59,033 bases of DNA from JALRBM01 sp966186595 (GTDB lineage: Bacteria; Patescibacteriota; Saccharimonadia; Saccharimonadales; Saccharimonadaceae): the NCBI GenBank assembly GCA_966186595.1, contig CBIFWO010000004.1, positions 1 to 59,033 of the forward strand, given 5' to 3'. Shown piece after piece: positions 50,001 through 56,681 of the stretch. The notes under the pieces were generated by a model that was not told the origin of the DNA, ran no database searches, and worked only from the letters and a program-made list of their open reading frames with translations. The translations under genes were made by a program, and so were the position numbers. How positions within the stretch are numbered: the first letter of the stretch is position 1; every line of letters starts with the position of its first letter.

Positions 50001-51319
50001 CGGTCAATACTCCCGCAAATACTAATTTAGCTCCAGACAACTACTACATGGTGTTCATCGTGGACAATCGCGGCGTTCCCTCTGAGGCTAGGATCGTGCG
50101 GCTCGGTACCCCGGATACCGGTGCCCCGACCATCAGTAATGTTCAAGCGAACAGTATCACTGGCAATGCAGCAACGATCAGCTGGACAACTGACGAGACT
50201 GCCGACACTCAAATTGAATACGGCGCAACGACATCGTATGGTTCATCGACAACACTCAACATCAACCTTGTCACCTCTCACGCGCAAAGTCTTAGTGGCC
50301 TTAATCCCGGCACACTCTATCACTACCGAGTCAAGAGTCGTGACGGGGCTGGCAATCTAGCAACGTCTGGCGACTACACCTTTACCACCTCGATACCCGA
50401 TGGACAAGCACCAACAATAAATATGACAGCCCCTGCTAGTGGAAGTACTGTCTCTGGTGTTGTGAACGTAACGGCCACCGCTAGCGACAATGTTGGCGTG
50501 GCGGGCGTGCAATTCAAGCTCGATGGCGCGAACATTGGTGCCGAGGACACCACAAGCCCTTACAGTATTTCCTGGAGCAGTCTGTCCACCAGCAATGGTA
50601 CACACTCTCTGACCGCTGCTGCCCGCGACGCTGCTGGTAATACCACCACGTCGTCATCTGTCACTATAACCGTCTCGAACACTGGGGGCAGTGGCCTAGT
50701 GGCTGCCTACGGATTTAATGAAGGAACCGGCTCGACCGTCACCGACAAAACAGGCAACGGTAATAACGGCAGCATCTTCCAGGCAACATGGTATACGACT
50801 GGAAAATACGGAAAAGCCCTGGCCTTTGATGGATCAAACGATTATGTATCGGTACCCGATTCTAATAGTCTCGACCTCAGCACCGCCCTCACCCTTGAAG
50901 CCTGGGTTCGTCCTACTGCAAGTTCGGGCTGGCGCACCGTTATGCTCAAGGAAAATAATAGTGAGCTCGCCTACGCTATGTACGCGCGCGAAAGCACCAA
51001 CCGTCCGTCCGGCTGGATCCGCACCAATCCTACTAGCGGCAGTTCCAAGTCGGTCGCTGGTACATCCGGCCTCGCGCTCAATACGTGGACACATCTTACG
51101 ACTACCTACGACGGGAGCAATATGCGGCTCTACGTTAACGGTTCACTCGTCAGAACACAGGCGACAACAGGAACGCTCTATAATTCAGGCAACCCACTAA
51201 AATTCGGGGGGAATGCCGTCTGGGGCGAGTACTTTGCTGGTCAATTAGACGAGATCCGCATTTATAACCGTGCTCTTACCCAAACTGAAATTCAAACGGA
51301 TATGAATACTGCCTTATGA
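47015..51319 (+). CDS. Giant surface protein with galactose-oxidase-like copper radical domain
   Basis: 1434 aa. The start is set by AAAGGAGG 6 nt before the ATG; an ATG 26 codons earlier has none and precedes the -10 box. Order: signal peptide/anchor (about 17-38), fibronectin III (41-128), beta domain (140-281), Ig-like (286-376), a further beta segment (378-469), Ig-like (475-567), galactose oxidase/kelch plus DUF1929-type domain (568-1030, SPPYMFQGSRP), FnIII (1036-1128), Ig-like (1130-1224), LamG/concanavalin-like (1228-1434). Copper radical ligands are all visible: Cys633 (FCAG), Tyr683 (ARWYPS), Tyr894-His895 (RMYHS) and His975 (SVTHTAD). Their spacing (50, 211, 80) follows fungal galactose oxidase (44, 223, 85). 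Predicted secreted oxidase of alcohols, aldehydes or glycans. Overlaps the next gene by ATGA. Confidence 0.87.
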   Translation: MRHLRPVFTRHIFSVLPGAIAAFVTSLALLLYMWVAAANATPPIISNVTATNLLTNGATITWTTDIPADTQVEYGTATTYGFSTTPNTQMVTSHSQAITGLQANQLYNYRVKSKDSLGNLVVSQNRTFMTPLGTTTPGSSTDNSNSNTMNASRFTTIAGGKVASLSVYVGAVDASLSNTNYQLALYTANGAAPGTLIASTNTGTLVANSWNTLPVTATLAPNTNYFIAYNTNGTNSNVNNMKYSDGGTSGWRSGGQIFGSWPTSFGTFLSQSVTFSLYASFVSDITPPTVTVDNPSDGSTVSGNVEITATATDDNAIASVQFKLGDTNLGPVDTTAPYSTTWDTTTLLDGSQTLTAVATDTTGNVTTSSAITVTANNPPRVILTQPTTGQSFASDSIVATYNRVGDWSNGKHVHFRLDGGSTKMDLNADGDQSYTLASVPGDNHSLEYVVADGAHAEIPGSGGTVTFTTTAPDTTPPTISLTSPAEGATVQNTLTVTADATDETDVLGVQFLLDGNPLGSEDTTAPYSISWNTQTATNGAHVLSARARDTRNQTTSAPVNVTVQNTDPRAIVGEWGQLMDMPLVSVHATLFHTGEILVWDAWDAPLTNAKLWNYQANTWTNVPLSIPNSELFCAGQATGATGELVVMGGHSTSGTLGTKTIYTFNPLTRTWNRKADMSVARWYPSVTQMADNRMVTFSGQSVTGTWANIPEVFNPATNTVTQLPFTTPELAEVQYPQTTLLPNGKIMSISAEHGGVMIYDPAANTWQRVGTTERPYGVWTSFAPGKYLITGGGLTFNDYHDMPDDPNAVDSQKMTRILDMTTGSPVWSDGGNMNQGRSFHNVTTLPTGKVLAVGGSSIVSDFAREAQSTVTAEQWDPESKTWAQMAAPAKPRMYHSVSILLPDGRVLSSGGGRLAPATDQLNAQIYSPPYMFQGSRPTITSAPTNITHNSTMDLQTPNAADVSKVTLSTLASVTHTADWNQHFMELPFTRNGDTITVNTPANTNLAPDNYYMVFIVDNRGVPSEARIVRLGTPDTGAPTISNVQANSITGNAATISWTTDETADTQIEYGATTSYGSSTTLNINLVTSHAQSLSGLNPGTLYHYRVKSRDGAGNLATSGDYTFTTSIPDGQAPTINMTAPASGSTVSGVVNVTATASDNVGVAGVQFKLDGANIGAEDTTSPYSISWSSLSTSNGTHSLTAAARDAAGNTTTSSSVTITVSNTGGSGLVAAYGFNEGTGSTVTDKTGNGNNGSIFQATWYTTGKYGKALAFDGSNDYVSVPDSNSLDLSTALTLEAWVRPTASSGWRTVMLKENNSELAYAMYARESTNRPSGWIRTNPTSGSSKSVAGTSGLALNTWTHLTTTYDGSNMRLYVNGSLVRTQATTGTLYNSGNPLKFGGNAVWGEYFAGQLDEIRIYNRALTQTEIQTDMNTAL

Positions 51320-51891
51320 TAATTAAAAAACTCCGCCACATTATTGTTTCCCTTGGCCTCGCCATGAGCCTGCTACCCACAGCAGCAATGGCACATGGAT
51401 CCATCTTTACCTTCAAGTACATCGATGGGGAAAATATGATTATGGTTACTCATAATGTTCACGACGCTCAATCGGGATTACCGATCATGTATAATCTGCG
51501 CCTGTATACCTTAGATGGACAGCTTCTTCCCTTCCAGAAAGTTCAGGCAGAGGTAAAGCAAGCCTCACGAACACTACATACAGAAGAACTCCGGGCGTCC
51601 CCCAACCATGACGCAAACCTCACCTACGAGTATCCAGCTAGAGGTGATTATGAGCTATCGGTTCGCTTTATGGATAACGACAAACAAGTCGCCCAGGCCA
51701 AGTTTCCCATTGCCGTCGCCCGGGGGGTAGACGAGAACTTCTTTGCGAGTGCCTTTACGCCTCAGACCCTCATTGCCTTTATCCTTGGTATCGGCGCAAG
51801 CGTTCTCTATATCAAGCGTCGCTCGATTAAACTACCAAAAAAGCTGCGAACACTTGTAAAGCAAAAGAGAGCGAATGATGATACTCAATAA
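51316..51891 (+). CDS. Anchored protein with predicted N-terminal His (possible copper partner)
   Basis: 191 aa. The signal peptide (residues 1-26) ends in AMA followed by HGSIFTFKY, so after cleavage the mature protein should begin with His, as in CopC- and LPMO-like copper sites. A second His pair follows in VTHNVHDAQSG. The beta-rich domain (LRLYTLDGQLLPFQKVQAEV, YELSVRFMDNDKQ) precedes a C-terminal membrane helix (about 154-170) and basic tail. The ATG overlaps the oxidase stop (ATGA), so the pair is translationally coupled. Copper delivery or storage for the oxidase is inference; no metal-site family is recognised with certainty. Confidence 0.7.
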   Translation: MIIKKLRHIIVSLGLAMSLLPTAAMAHGSIFTFKYIDGENMIMVTHNVHDAQSGLPIMYNLRLYTLDGQLLPFQKVQAEVKQASRTLHTEELRASPNHDANLTYEYPARGDYELSVRFMDNDKQVAQAKFPIAVARGVDENFFASAFTPQTLIAFILGIGASVLYIKRRSIKLPKKLRTLVKQKRANDDTQ

Positions 51892-51960
51892 ACACCTCGC
51901 CACCTGGTCTAGCTTTATCTAGTCTTCTTTATTAATTAACGTTTCTAGGATGGTTTTAGG

Positions 51961-52481
51961 ATGAAAGGAGCAAGAAAGCAGATTTTTCTCATGAACTCGT
52001 TGCCGCTGCGCGCAACTATTTAGGCAAAGAGGCAATCTATCATCAAGAGTTTGCAGGTAATTGTATCGAGTTTCCCAATGAACAGTGTTTGAGCGACGGA
52101 ATGGGTCCGGAAAGATTTGACTGCTCCGGCCTAGTCATCAGAGCGATTCAGGATACACTCGGCACCGCTTCCATCGACCCCAGCCTCCGCCACGTAAGGG
52201 ACATGTGGCAGACAATTAACAGCCAGGACAACAGCTTTTGCCTGGCTCGCCACGCGATGGGTACACTCATTATTAAACGTCGCCGATACACTATCAACAA
52301 TCAGACTATTGATTTCCCAGGCCACATTGGAATTGTGACGAACACAACCAATGGTCTGGATATGATCCATGCTAATTCAAAAAGTGGCAAGGTTGAGGAA
52401 GTGCCAGTCGGGGATAGCAGCACTACTATGGGCTATCTTGCCGTCAATCTATATAATCATCAGCAAAGAAAGGTAAGTTAA
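51961..52481 (+). CDS. NlpC/P60-type peptidase, apparently frameshifted near its start
   Basis: The intact frame from 52089 encodes the catalytic part of a cysteine peptidase: RFDCSGLVIRA with the Cys, and FPGHIGIVTNTT with the His. Coding similarity clearly continues upstream in the same frame (HELVAAARNYLGKEAIYHQ), but that frame has no ATG, GTG or TTG until 52089. An ATG at 51961 is in another frame; joining the two needs one extra T in the T5 run at 51983-51987. So the gene is either frameshifted in fact or through a sequencing error, or starts at the TTG 52089 with a shortened N-terminus. No signal peptide is seen. The stop overlaps the CofE-like ATG (TAATG). Confidence 0.7.
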
Positions 52482-53239
52482 TGAATGTAACCGCAATTAA
52501 AACGCGCCTCGTGCACCCAGATGAATGCACAGTCGAAGAGCTTCTCGGTGAGGCCCTGGAGAGACTCCAGGAGAATTCGGTTGTTGCGATCAGTTCAAAA
52601 GTCGTGGCTTTGTGTCAAAATCGCGTTATTAAGAAGGAAGGTCAAACAAAGGCCGACATCATTAAACAAGAGGCTGACCTCTATACCCCCGACGGATTCA
52701 ACAAATACGGATTCAACTTTACCATCCTCAATAACACCTTCATTCCGTCGGCCGGGATTGACGAGTCAAACGCAGACGGCTATTTTGTGCTTTGGCCCGA
52801 AAACCCACAGCAAGTTGCCAATGAGGTTCGGACTTTTCTCCGTCAGCATTTCAACCTCCAAAATGTCGGCGTCATTATTACCGACAGTACCAGCATGCCC
52901 CCGATGCGTTCTGGCACCATCGGAATCATGCTCGCACATAGTGGTTTTGCGGCAGTCAGAAGTCTTGTCGGTTCGGAAGACCTATTTCATCGCACATTCG
53001 AGGTCGCAAGGTCATCCATCGGCGGTGGCCTGGCAGCCGCCGCGAATGTCGTCATGGGCGAAGGTGCCGAGCAAACCCCTATCGCCATCATTACCGACGT
53101 ACCCTTTGTCGAATTTCGACAGCAAAACCCCAGCGAGTCAGAGCTCAAAGCCGTCTACATCCCTCTTGAAGAAGATCTGTACGCGCCTTTCTTCATGTCG
53201 GCGCCGTGGATAAAGGGCAAGGCCAATCAGCAATCTTAA
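52481..53239 (+). CDS. Coenzyme F420-0:L-glutamate ligase-like (CofE family) protein
   Basis: 252 aa matching the CofE fold. Motifs: VVAISSKVVALCQNR, KQEADLYTPDGFN, PSAGIDESNADGYFVLWPENP, VGVIITDSTSMP, and GFAAVRSLVGSEDLF near the middle. CofE adds glutamates to F420-0; its relatives in Patescibacteria lack the rest of the F420 pathway and have unknown amino-acid-ligase or related roles. No other F420 gene is in the window. The ATG overlaps the peptidase stop, so the two are coupled, hinting at a cell-wall or peptide substrate (inference). Confidence 0.85.
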   Translation: MNVTAIKTRLVHPDECTVEELLGEALERLQENSVVAISSKVVALCQNRVIKKEGQTKADIIKQEADLYTPDGFNKYGFNFTILNNTFIPSAGIDESNADGYFVLWPENPQQVANEVRTFLRQHFNLQNVGVIITDSTSMPPMRSGTIGIMLAHSGFAAVRSLVGSEDLFHRTFEVARSSIGGGLAAAANVVMGEGAEQTPIAIITDVPFVEFRQQNPSESELKAVYIPLEEDLYAPFFMSAPWIKGKANQQS

Positions 53240-53258
53240 TGGATACTTAGCGCCACAA

Positions 53259-53354
53259 ATGTGGAACACTTTATATCCGGCTATTGTGCGGATCAATGAA
53301 CAGCTTGAAGAGTTGGAAACTAATTTCGGCTATAAAACTAGACTACAACACTAG
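53259..53354 (+). pseudogene. Possible short ORF or gene remnant (31 codons)
   Basis: The frame starts MWNTLYPAIVRINEQLEEL, an amphipathic helix-like sequence, and continues open upstream to the CofE stop. No Shine-Dalgarno or promoter. It overlaps the convergent methyltransferase by 17 bp. It reads like a 3' fragment of a lost gene, but chance cannot be excluded. Confidence 0.2.
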
Positions 53355-53946
53355 TTTCACCTGCATTCTCAATCAGACTACCCAAAAAGATGAAGTTACG
53401 GTCATACTTCCCGTTAGTATAGATCCTCACGAATTCACAATCGCCGAGCATAGCAGTAGCCCCCTCGCATGTCATGTGCGTGGGGGTGTAAATGACAATT
53501 TTGTCAGTAATCAATTCTCGAATTTTTGTAATTAAGTTCTTCAAATCAGGGTTTTGTTTTTCGGGATCAACTTTGCCGGAATGAGTGCTCCAATATGGAA
53601 TATCGTAGAGAACGACATCGGCCTTTATTTTGCCCAAGAGAAACGGATCGCTGACATCCCCGCACAAAACCTCATAGTTTGTAATGTTAGCATGCTCAAG
53701 GTTTTTGCTGCAATCTTCGATTACTCTAGGATCACTATCCACGCCAATAACCTTCTTAAAAGCCTTGGACAGCTCAATGAGACTTACGCCGACACCGCAG
53801 CACAGCTCGCATACTATACTACCTTCATTTTTCAACCGATCTGCAAGGTACCTTGCAGTTGCCGGATAACTGGCAATTTTGAGCGAGAGTTCGTCCCCAG
53901 AAATATTAGGATTATAACCTCGGGTTCGGATTATATCTGTTCGCAT
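53338..53946 (-). CDS. SAM-dependent methyltransferase (RNA or small-molecule type)
   Basis: 202 aa. SAM motifs: VCELCCGVGVSLIELSKAF (motif I), KVIGVDSDPRVIEDC (motif II) and ADVVLYDIPYWS (motif IV, similar to the D-P-P-Y type of N6 or cap methyltransferases). An in-frame GTG lies upstream, but TATAAT ends 6 nt before the ATG at 53946, so that ATG is the start and the message is leaderless. Converges on the CofE-like gene. Substrate unknown; trimethylguanosine-synthase-like or rRNA methylases are similar. Confidence 0.82.
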   Translation of the reverse strand: MRTDIIRTRGYNPNISGDELSLKIASYPATARYLADRLKNEGSIVCELCCGVGVSLIELSKAFKKVIGVDSDPRVIEDCSKNLEHANITNYEVLCGDVSDPFLLGKIKADVVLYDIPYWSTHSGKVDPEKQNPDLKNLITKIRELITDKIVIYTPTHMTCEGATAMLGDCEFVRIYTNGKYDRNFIFLGSLIENAGETSVVV

Positions 53947-53952
53947 TGCCCT

Positions 53953-53958
53953 ATTATA
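53953..53958 (-). promoter_or_regulatory. -10 box of the 202-aa methyltransferase gene
   Basis: A perfect TATAAT, 6 nt before the ATG on the minus strand; no clear -35. Confidence 0.5.
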
Positions 53959-53983
53959 GCCCACGGAGAATGGAACACCACAT

Positions 53984-54051
53984 TAACAGAGGTAAGATGC
54001 AAAAAATAAAAAGCTCCAGCGAATATTTTCTGGAGCTTTTTACCTCTGTTA
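53984..54051. terminator. Nested bidirectional terminator hairpin
   Basis: An inner 12-bp perfect stem AAAAAGCTCCAG (54008-54019) with CTGGAGCTTTTT (54030-54041) ends in T-runs in both directions. An outer 12-bp inverted repeat, TAACAGAGGTAA (53984-53995) with TTACCTCTGTTA (54040-54051), shares two bases with it. It lies between the methyltransferase promoter and tRNA-Glu, and on the minus strand terminates the tRNA transcript. Confidence 0.75.
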
Positions 54052-54067
54052 GGGTTGAATAATGTCA

Positions 54068-54142
54068 TGGTGACCTCACGGAGAATCGAACTCCGATTGC
54101 CAGGATGAAAACCTGGTGTCCTAACCGTTAGACGATGAGGCC
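54068..54142 (-). tRNA. tRNA-Glu (anticodon UUC)
   Basis: Cloverleaf on the minus strand: acceptor GGCCTCA with TGAGGTC (one G-U), D arm GTCTAACGGTTAGGAC, anticodon arm CCAGG-TTTTCAT-CCTGG with anticodon TTC, and T arm GGAGTTCGATTCTCC. The 3' ACCA is encoded (54068-54070 is CCA, 54071 the discriminator). UUC anticodons receive the thiolation made by MnmA, whose gene lies at 15 kb. The terminator hairpin follows on the same strand. Confidence 0.95.
54127..54138. repeat. Direct repeat copy 1 within tRNA-Glu
   Basis: GTTAGACGATGA on the plus strand, covering part of the tRNA 5' half (D arm side). An identical copy lies at 56724-56735, beyond the GC-rich genes. Confidence 0.5.
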
Positions 54143-54564
54143 ATAACTCTAGGGTAGTGTAGCAGATCACCCCCTCATTTTCAAGAGGTGAGGCTGCTTC
54201 CTAGCAGCCAAAGGATCGACATACGCTCGCGGCCAGCGGCTGGATTATGCAATGCCACGGCGTAGCTATCACCTGGCATTAGAGGAGAAGCATTCCTATT
54301 TGAATATGGTCTTATAAGTACTTTTTACCCCTTAGAACTATTGACATTTTTGCTATTTTGTGATAAATTTATACCTAGCATTGGAGTTCGAGGAATCGAG
54401 TCCCACGGGGCACGTTAACAAGTCAGATCATTACAGTACATGTAGCTGCCGGTTACGGCGACTCTGTGCACAATCATATATTTGCGCCTAGTGTCGCCGC
54501 AACCCGCGGCACCGTCCCTGCTCATCGCAGCATACGGAAGCACATGACTGACAAGGAGCAGGGC
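54143..54564 (+). other. Intergenic and leader region before the GC-rich island
   Basis: No gene. A clear promoter lies at 54341-54369, and the ~190-nt stretch after it holds small hairpins: TCGA-GGAA-TCGA, GCCG-GTTA-CGGC and GCCGC-AACCC-GCGGC, and ends with AAGGAG before the ATG at 54565. Base composition becomes GC-rich from about 54460. The first 200 bases hold nothing I can name. Confidence 0.4.
54341..54369 (+). promoter_or_regulatory. Promoter of the GC-rich two-gene unit
   Basis: TTGACA (54341-54346), exactly 17 nt, TAAATT (54364-54369). The -35 is perfect. It is AT-rich and looks native, while the genes downstream are GC-rich. Confidence 0.6.
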
Positions 54565-55002
54565 ATGTCTGAATTGCTCGCGCAGGCCCTTGAGGCCATC
54601 AAGACGCAGTCCACCACCCTGATGAACGAGATCCGTACGGCGCACAGTGGCGCTCAGAAGGGATCGGCAGAGCGCAAGGCTTACCGCGTGCTCTACGACG
54701 ACCGTCTGACGCCCGTCCGTGCCCGCTACAAGGGGGCCAAGACCGCCCTCGACAACGAGGAGTTCGGCGATCTCTCAGACGAAGTCTGGAGCATGATCGA
54801 AGAGCTCGACAAGCTCAAGACGGACTTCGCGGAAACCAAGGAAGCCTACGGGCGCCCGAGCGAGACCGTCGAGGAAGTCGCACAGGTCAGGTCGACCGAT
54901 GCCCCGGCGCCTCCCGCGCAGGAGCAGAGGCCGCCCGCCCGACGACGTCCTCGGAGGGAGCGCGGCGCAGACCCGCTCGTGCAGGACATCCAGAACAGCT
55001 GA
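54565..55002 (+). CDS. GC-rich helical cytoplasmic protein (145 aa)
   Basis: AAGGAG lies 6 nt before the ATG at 54565; the longer frame upstream lacks a ribosome-binding site. The protein is mainly helical and charged (SELLAQALEAIKTQSTTLMN, EVWSMIEELDKLKTDFAETK), then a Pro/Arg-rich tail (RPPARRRPRRERG). No signal or membrane segment. No family recognised. The third codon position is strongly G/C, unlike the neighbours. It lies 41 nt upstream of the membrane protein gene and is probably co-transcribed with it. Confidence 0.7.
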   Translation: MSELLAQALEAIKTQSTTLMNEIRTAHSGAQKGSAERKAYRVLYDDRLTPVRARYKGAKTALDNEEFGDLSDEVWSMIEELDKLKTDFAETKEAYGRPSETVEEVAQVRSTDAPAPPAQEQRPPARRRPRRERGADPLVQDIQNS

Positions 55003-55043
55003 AACGAGAGGGGGCCACAACCCCCAAGAAGGAGGTGATCCAC

Positions 55044-56588
55044 GTGGGCATCGTCGCGTGGATGTGCATCATCGGTCTGGGGGTTACTTCACTGGTTTTC
55101 CTAGTGAAGAGGTTCCCCCGGCTCGACGGGACCTACAAGGACCACGAGGACAAGTCGTGGATGTTCGGCCTACTGGGGACAGCGGCAACGCTGTTCTTCT
55201 TCGGCGGGATGTTCGTCAACTTCCCCCTGTGGGCCGTCGTGGTTTTCTGGCTGATCTGGTTCGTGTTCCTGGTGATCACAGTTCAACTGTGGCACGGGTT
55301 CCGAACCAGCATGCAGAGGATCGCGGCTACCGCACCACCGTTCGTAGGGGCCATCGTGGCCCTCGTGATCGGAGCTGCAGTGGCAGCCCCTGTCTTGGGC
55401 CTTCCCCTTCCCGGGGGCGGCGTCAAGGACGTGGCTGTTGTCGGATCGCTCGCGGTCAACAACACCACGCAGCTTCCGGACCCGAAGACGGAGTGCCCGA
55501 ACGGCACGAAGTACTTCGCGTACGAAGCCGAGAAGGGCACCAACAACATGGGGCCGGCTGTCCACTTCGACGCTGTCGAGGCGGCCAGTTTCAGGTTCTT
55601 TGTGAAGGCGTCGTGCGACCCGCTGTGGCTCGCAACGACGAAGCACTTCATCAAGTACAGCAACGCGCTCGACCCGACACGTGTCGTGGCCGACGCCAAG
55701 CTGTTCGCGGGTGATCCCAACGAGCGTACCGCAGCGATGCGGTTCGTTCTGAGCGAGATCACCTCGGTGACCTTGGTCGACGCGGGAGACGTCCAGTACG
55801 ACTCCCTCGGCATGATCCCGGGGTCCAACCCCGGCGAAATGCCGACATTGACCAAGTTCGCGCGTCAGCCTGCCCTCGGGCAGACCCTGGTGCTCGAACT
55901 GAAGGGCGGCGTGAAGCGGATGTTCCGCGGCGCGTGCGACCTTCAGCCTTCGGTCCCGACGACGTTCACGAAGGTGCCAGCTCCGGAGAAGCCGGAGGTG
56001 CCACCCACGAACCCGCCGAAGACCATCACCACCCCGCCGTCGACGACCACGACGAACGTGACCACTACGACGTCTCCGAGCGAGACGACGAAGACCACGC
56101 CGTCCACGTCTACCTCGACGACAAGCACGACGGGGTCGTCCACCACGACGACCACGCCGCCTTCGTCGACGACCACCACGTCGACGACGAAGAGCACCAC
56201 CTCCACCACCACGAGTACGACCACAACCACCACTCCGCTGTCGTCGACAACGACGACTTCGCCGAAGGGTGACGTGCCGTACCCGACGGACAAGCCGACG
56301 GTCGGACCGCCTCCGGGCGACCCCGAACCAACGGCCCCGGTGGAACCGACCCCGGCCAACCCAGCAACCACGCCGGGCCAGGCCGATCCGGGTCACACGG
56401 CGCCAGGGGCAACCCAGGAGCCGACGCAGGAACCTGCACCGACGGTGGAACCCACCGGTGGCGCGGACCCGTCCAACCCTCACGAGGGAGACGTCGACCC
56501 GGACACGCAGCCCATGCAGATGGGCGGCGGTGCCGCGATGGCACTGTTCGCCCTGCTGTGGGGACAACGTCGGGTGAGCCACATGTGA
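55044..56588 (+). CDS. GC-rich membrane protein with Thr-rich surface stalk (514 aa)
   Basis: GTG start, with AAGGAGG 8 nt upstream (an earlier GTG overlaps that site). Two or three membrane segments in the first 110 residues (IVAWMCIIGLGVTSLVF; WMFGLLGTAATLFFFGGMF; LWAVVVFWLIWFVFLVI) and a further one near 115-135, then an extracytoplasmic domain with two Cys (ASCDPLW, RGACDLQP), then a long Thr/Ser/Pro stalk (about 310-400) and a Pro/Glu-rich end with GGGAAMALFALLWG. In one 60-base sample (55681-55740) 40 bases are G or C, against 33 in 57361-57420. Thr-rich stalks like this occur in actinobacterial surface proteins. Function unknown. Confidence 0.75.
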   Translation: MGIVAWMCIIGLGVTSLVFLVKRFPRLDGTYKDHEDKSWMFGLLGTAATLFFFGGMFVNFPLWAVVVFWLIWFVFLVITVQLWHGFRTSMQRIAATAPPFVGAIVALVIGAAVAAPVLGLPLPGGGVKDVAVVGSLAVNNTTQLPDPKTECPNGTKYFAYEAEKGTNNMGPAVHFDAVEAASFRFFVKASCDPLWLATTKHFIKYSNALDPTRVVADAKLFAGDPNERTAAMRFVLSEITSVTLVDAGDVQYDSLGMIPGSNPGEMPTLTKFARQPALGQTLVLELKGGVKRMFRGACDLQPSVPTTFTKVPAPEKPEVPPTNPPKTITTPPSTTTTNVTTTTSPSETTKTTPSTSTSTTSTTGSSTTTTTPPSSTTTTSTTKSTTSTTTSTTTTTTPLSSTTTTSPKGDVPYPTDKPTVGPPPGDPEPTAPVEPTPANPATTPGQADPGHTAPGATQEPTQEPAPTVEPTGGADPSNPHEGDVDPDTQPMQMGGGAAMALFALLWGQRRVSHM

Positions 56589-56618
56589 TCACTCCGACCG
56601 GGTGATCAGGTGAGGCCA

Positions 56619-56656
56619 GAGCAGCGGAACGACCGTCAACTGTCGTTCCGCTGCTC
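56619..56656 (+). terminator. 15-bp perfect hairpin after the GC-rich genes
   Basis: GAGCAGCGGAACGAC (56619-56633) pairs with GTCGTTCCGCTGCTC (56642-56656) around an 8-nt loop, 30 nt after the stop. There is no T-run, as often in high-GC organisms. Confidence 0.65.
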
Positions 56657-56681
56657 ACCTCCGAGTAGTCATGTGCTACTC

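Noticed and set aside
51316..51891. A lytic polysaccharide monooxygenase
   Set aside because: The predicted N-terminal His fits, but the protein is too short and lacks recognisable LPMO sequence; only a possible copper site can be claimed.
55170..56582. 470-codon minus-strand frame opposite the GC-rich membrane protein
   Set aside because: Long shadow frames are expected in GC-rich genes; its product is an Arg/Gly-rich string, while the plus-strand product has ordered membrane segments and a ribosome-binding site.
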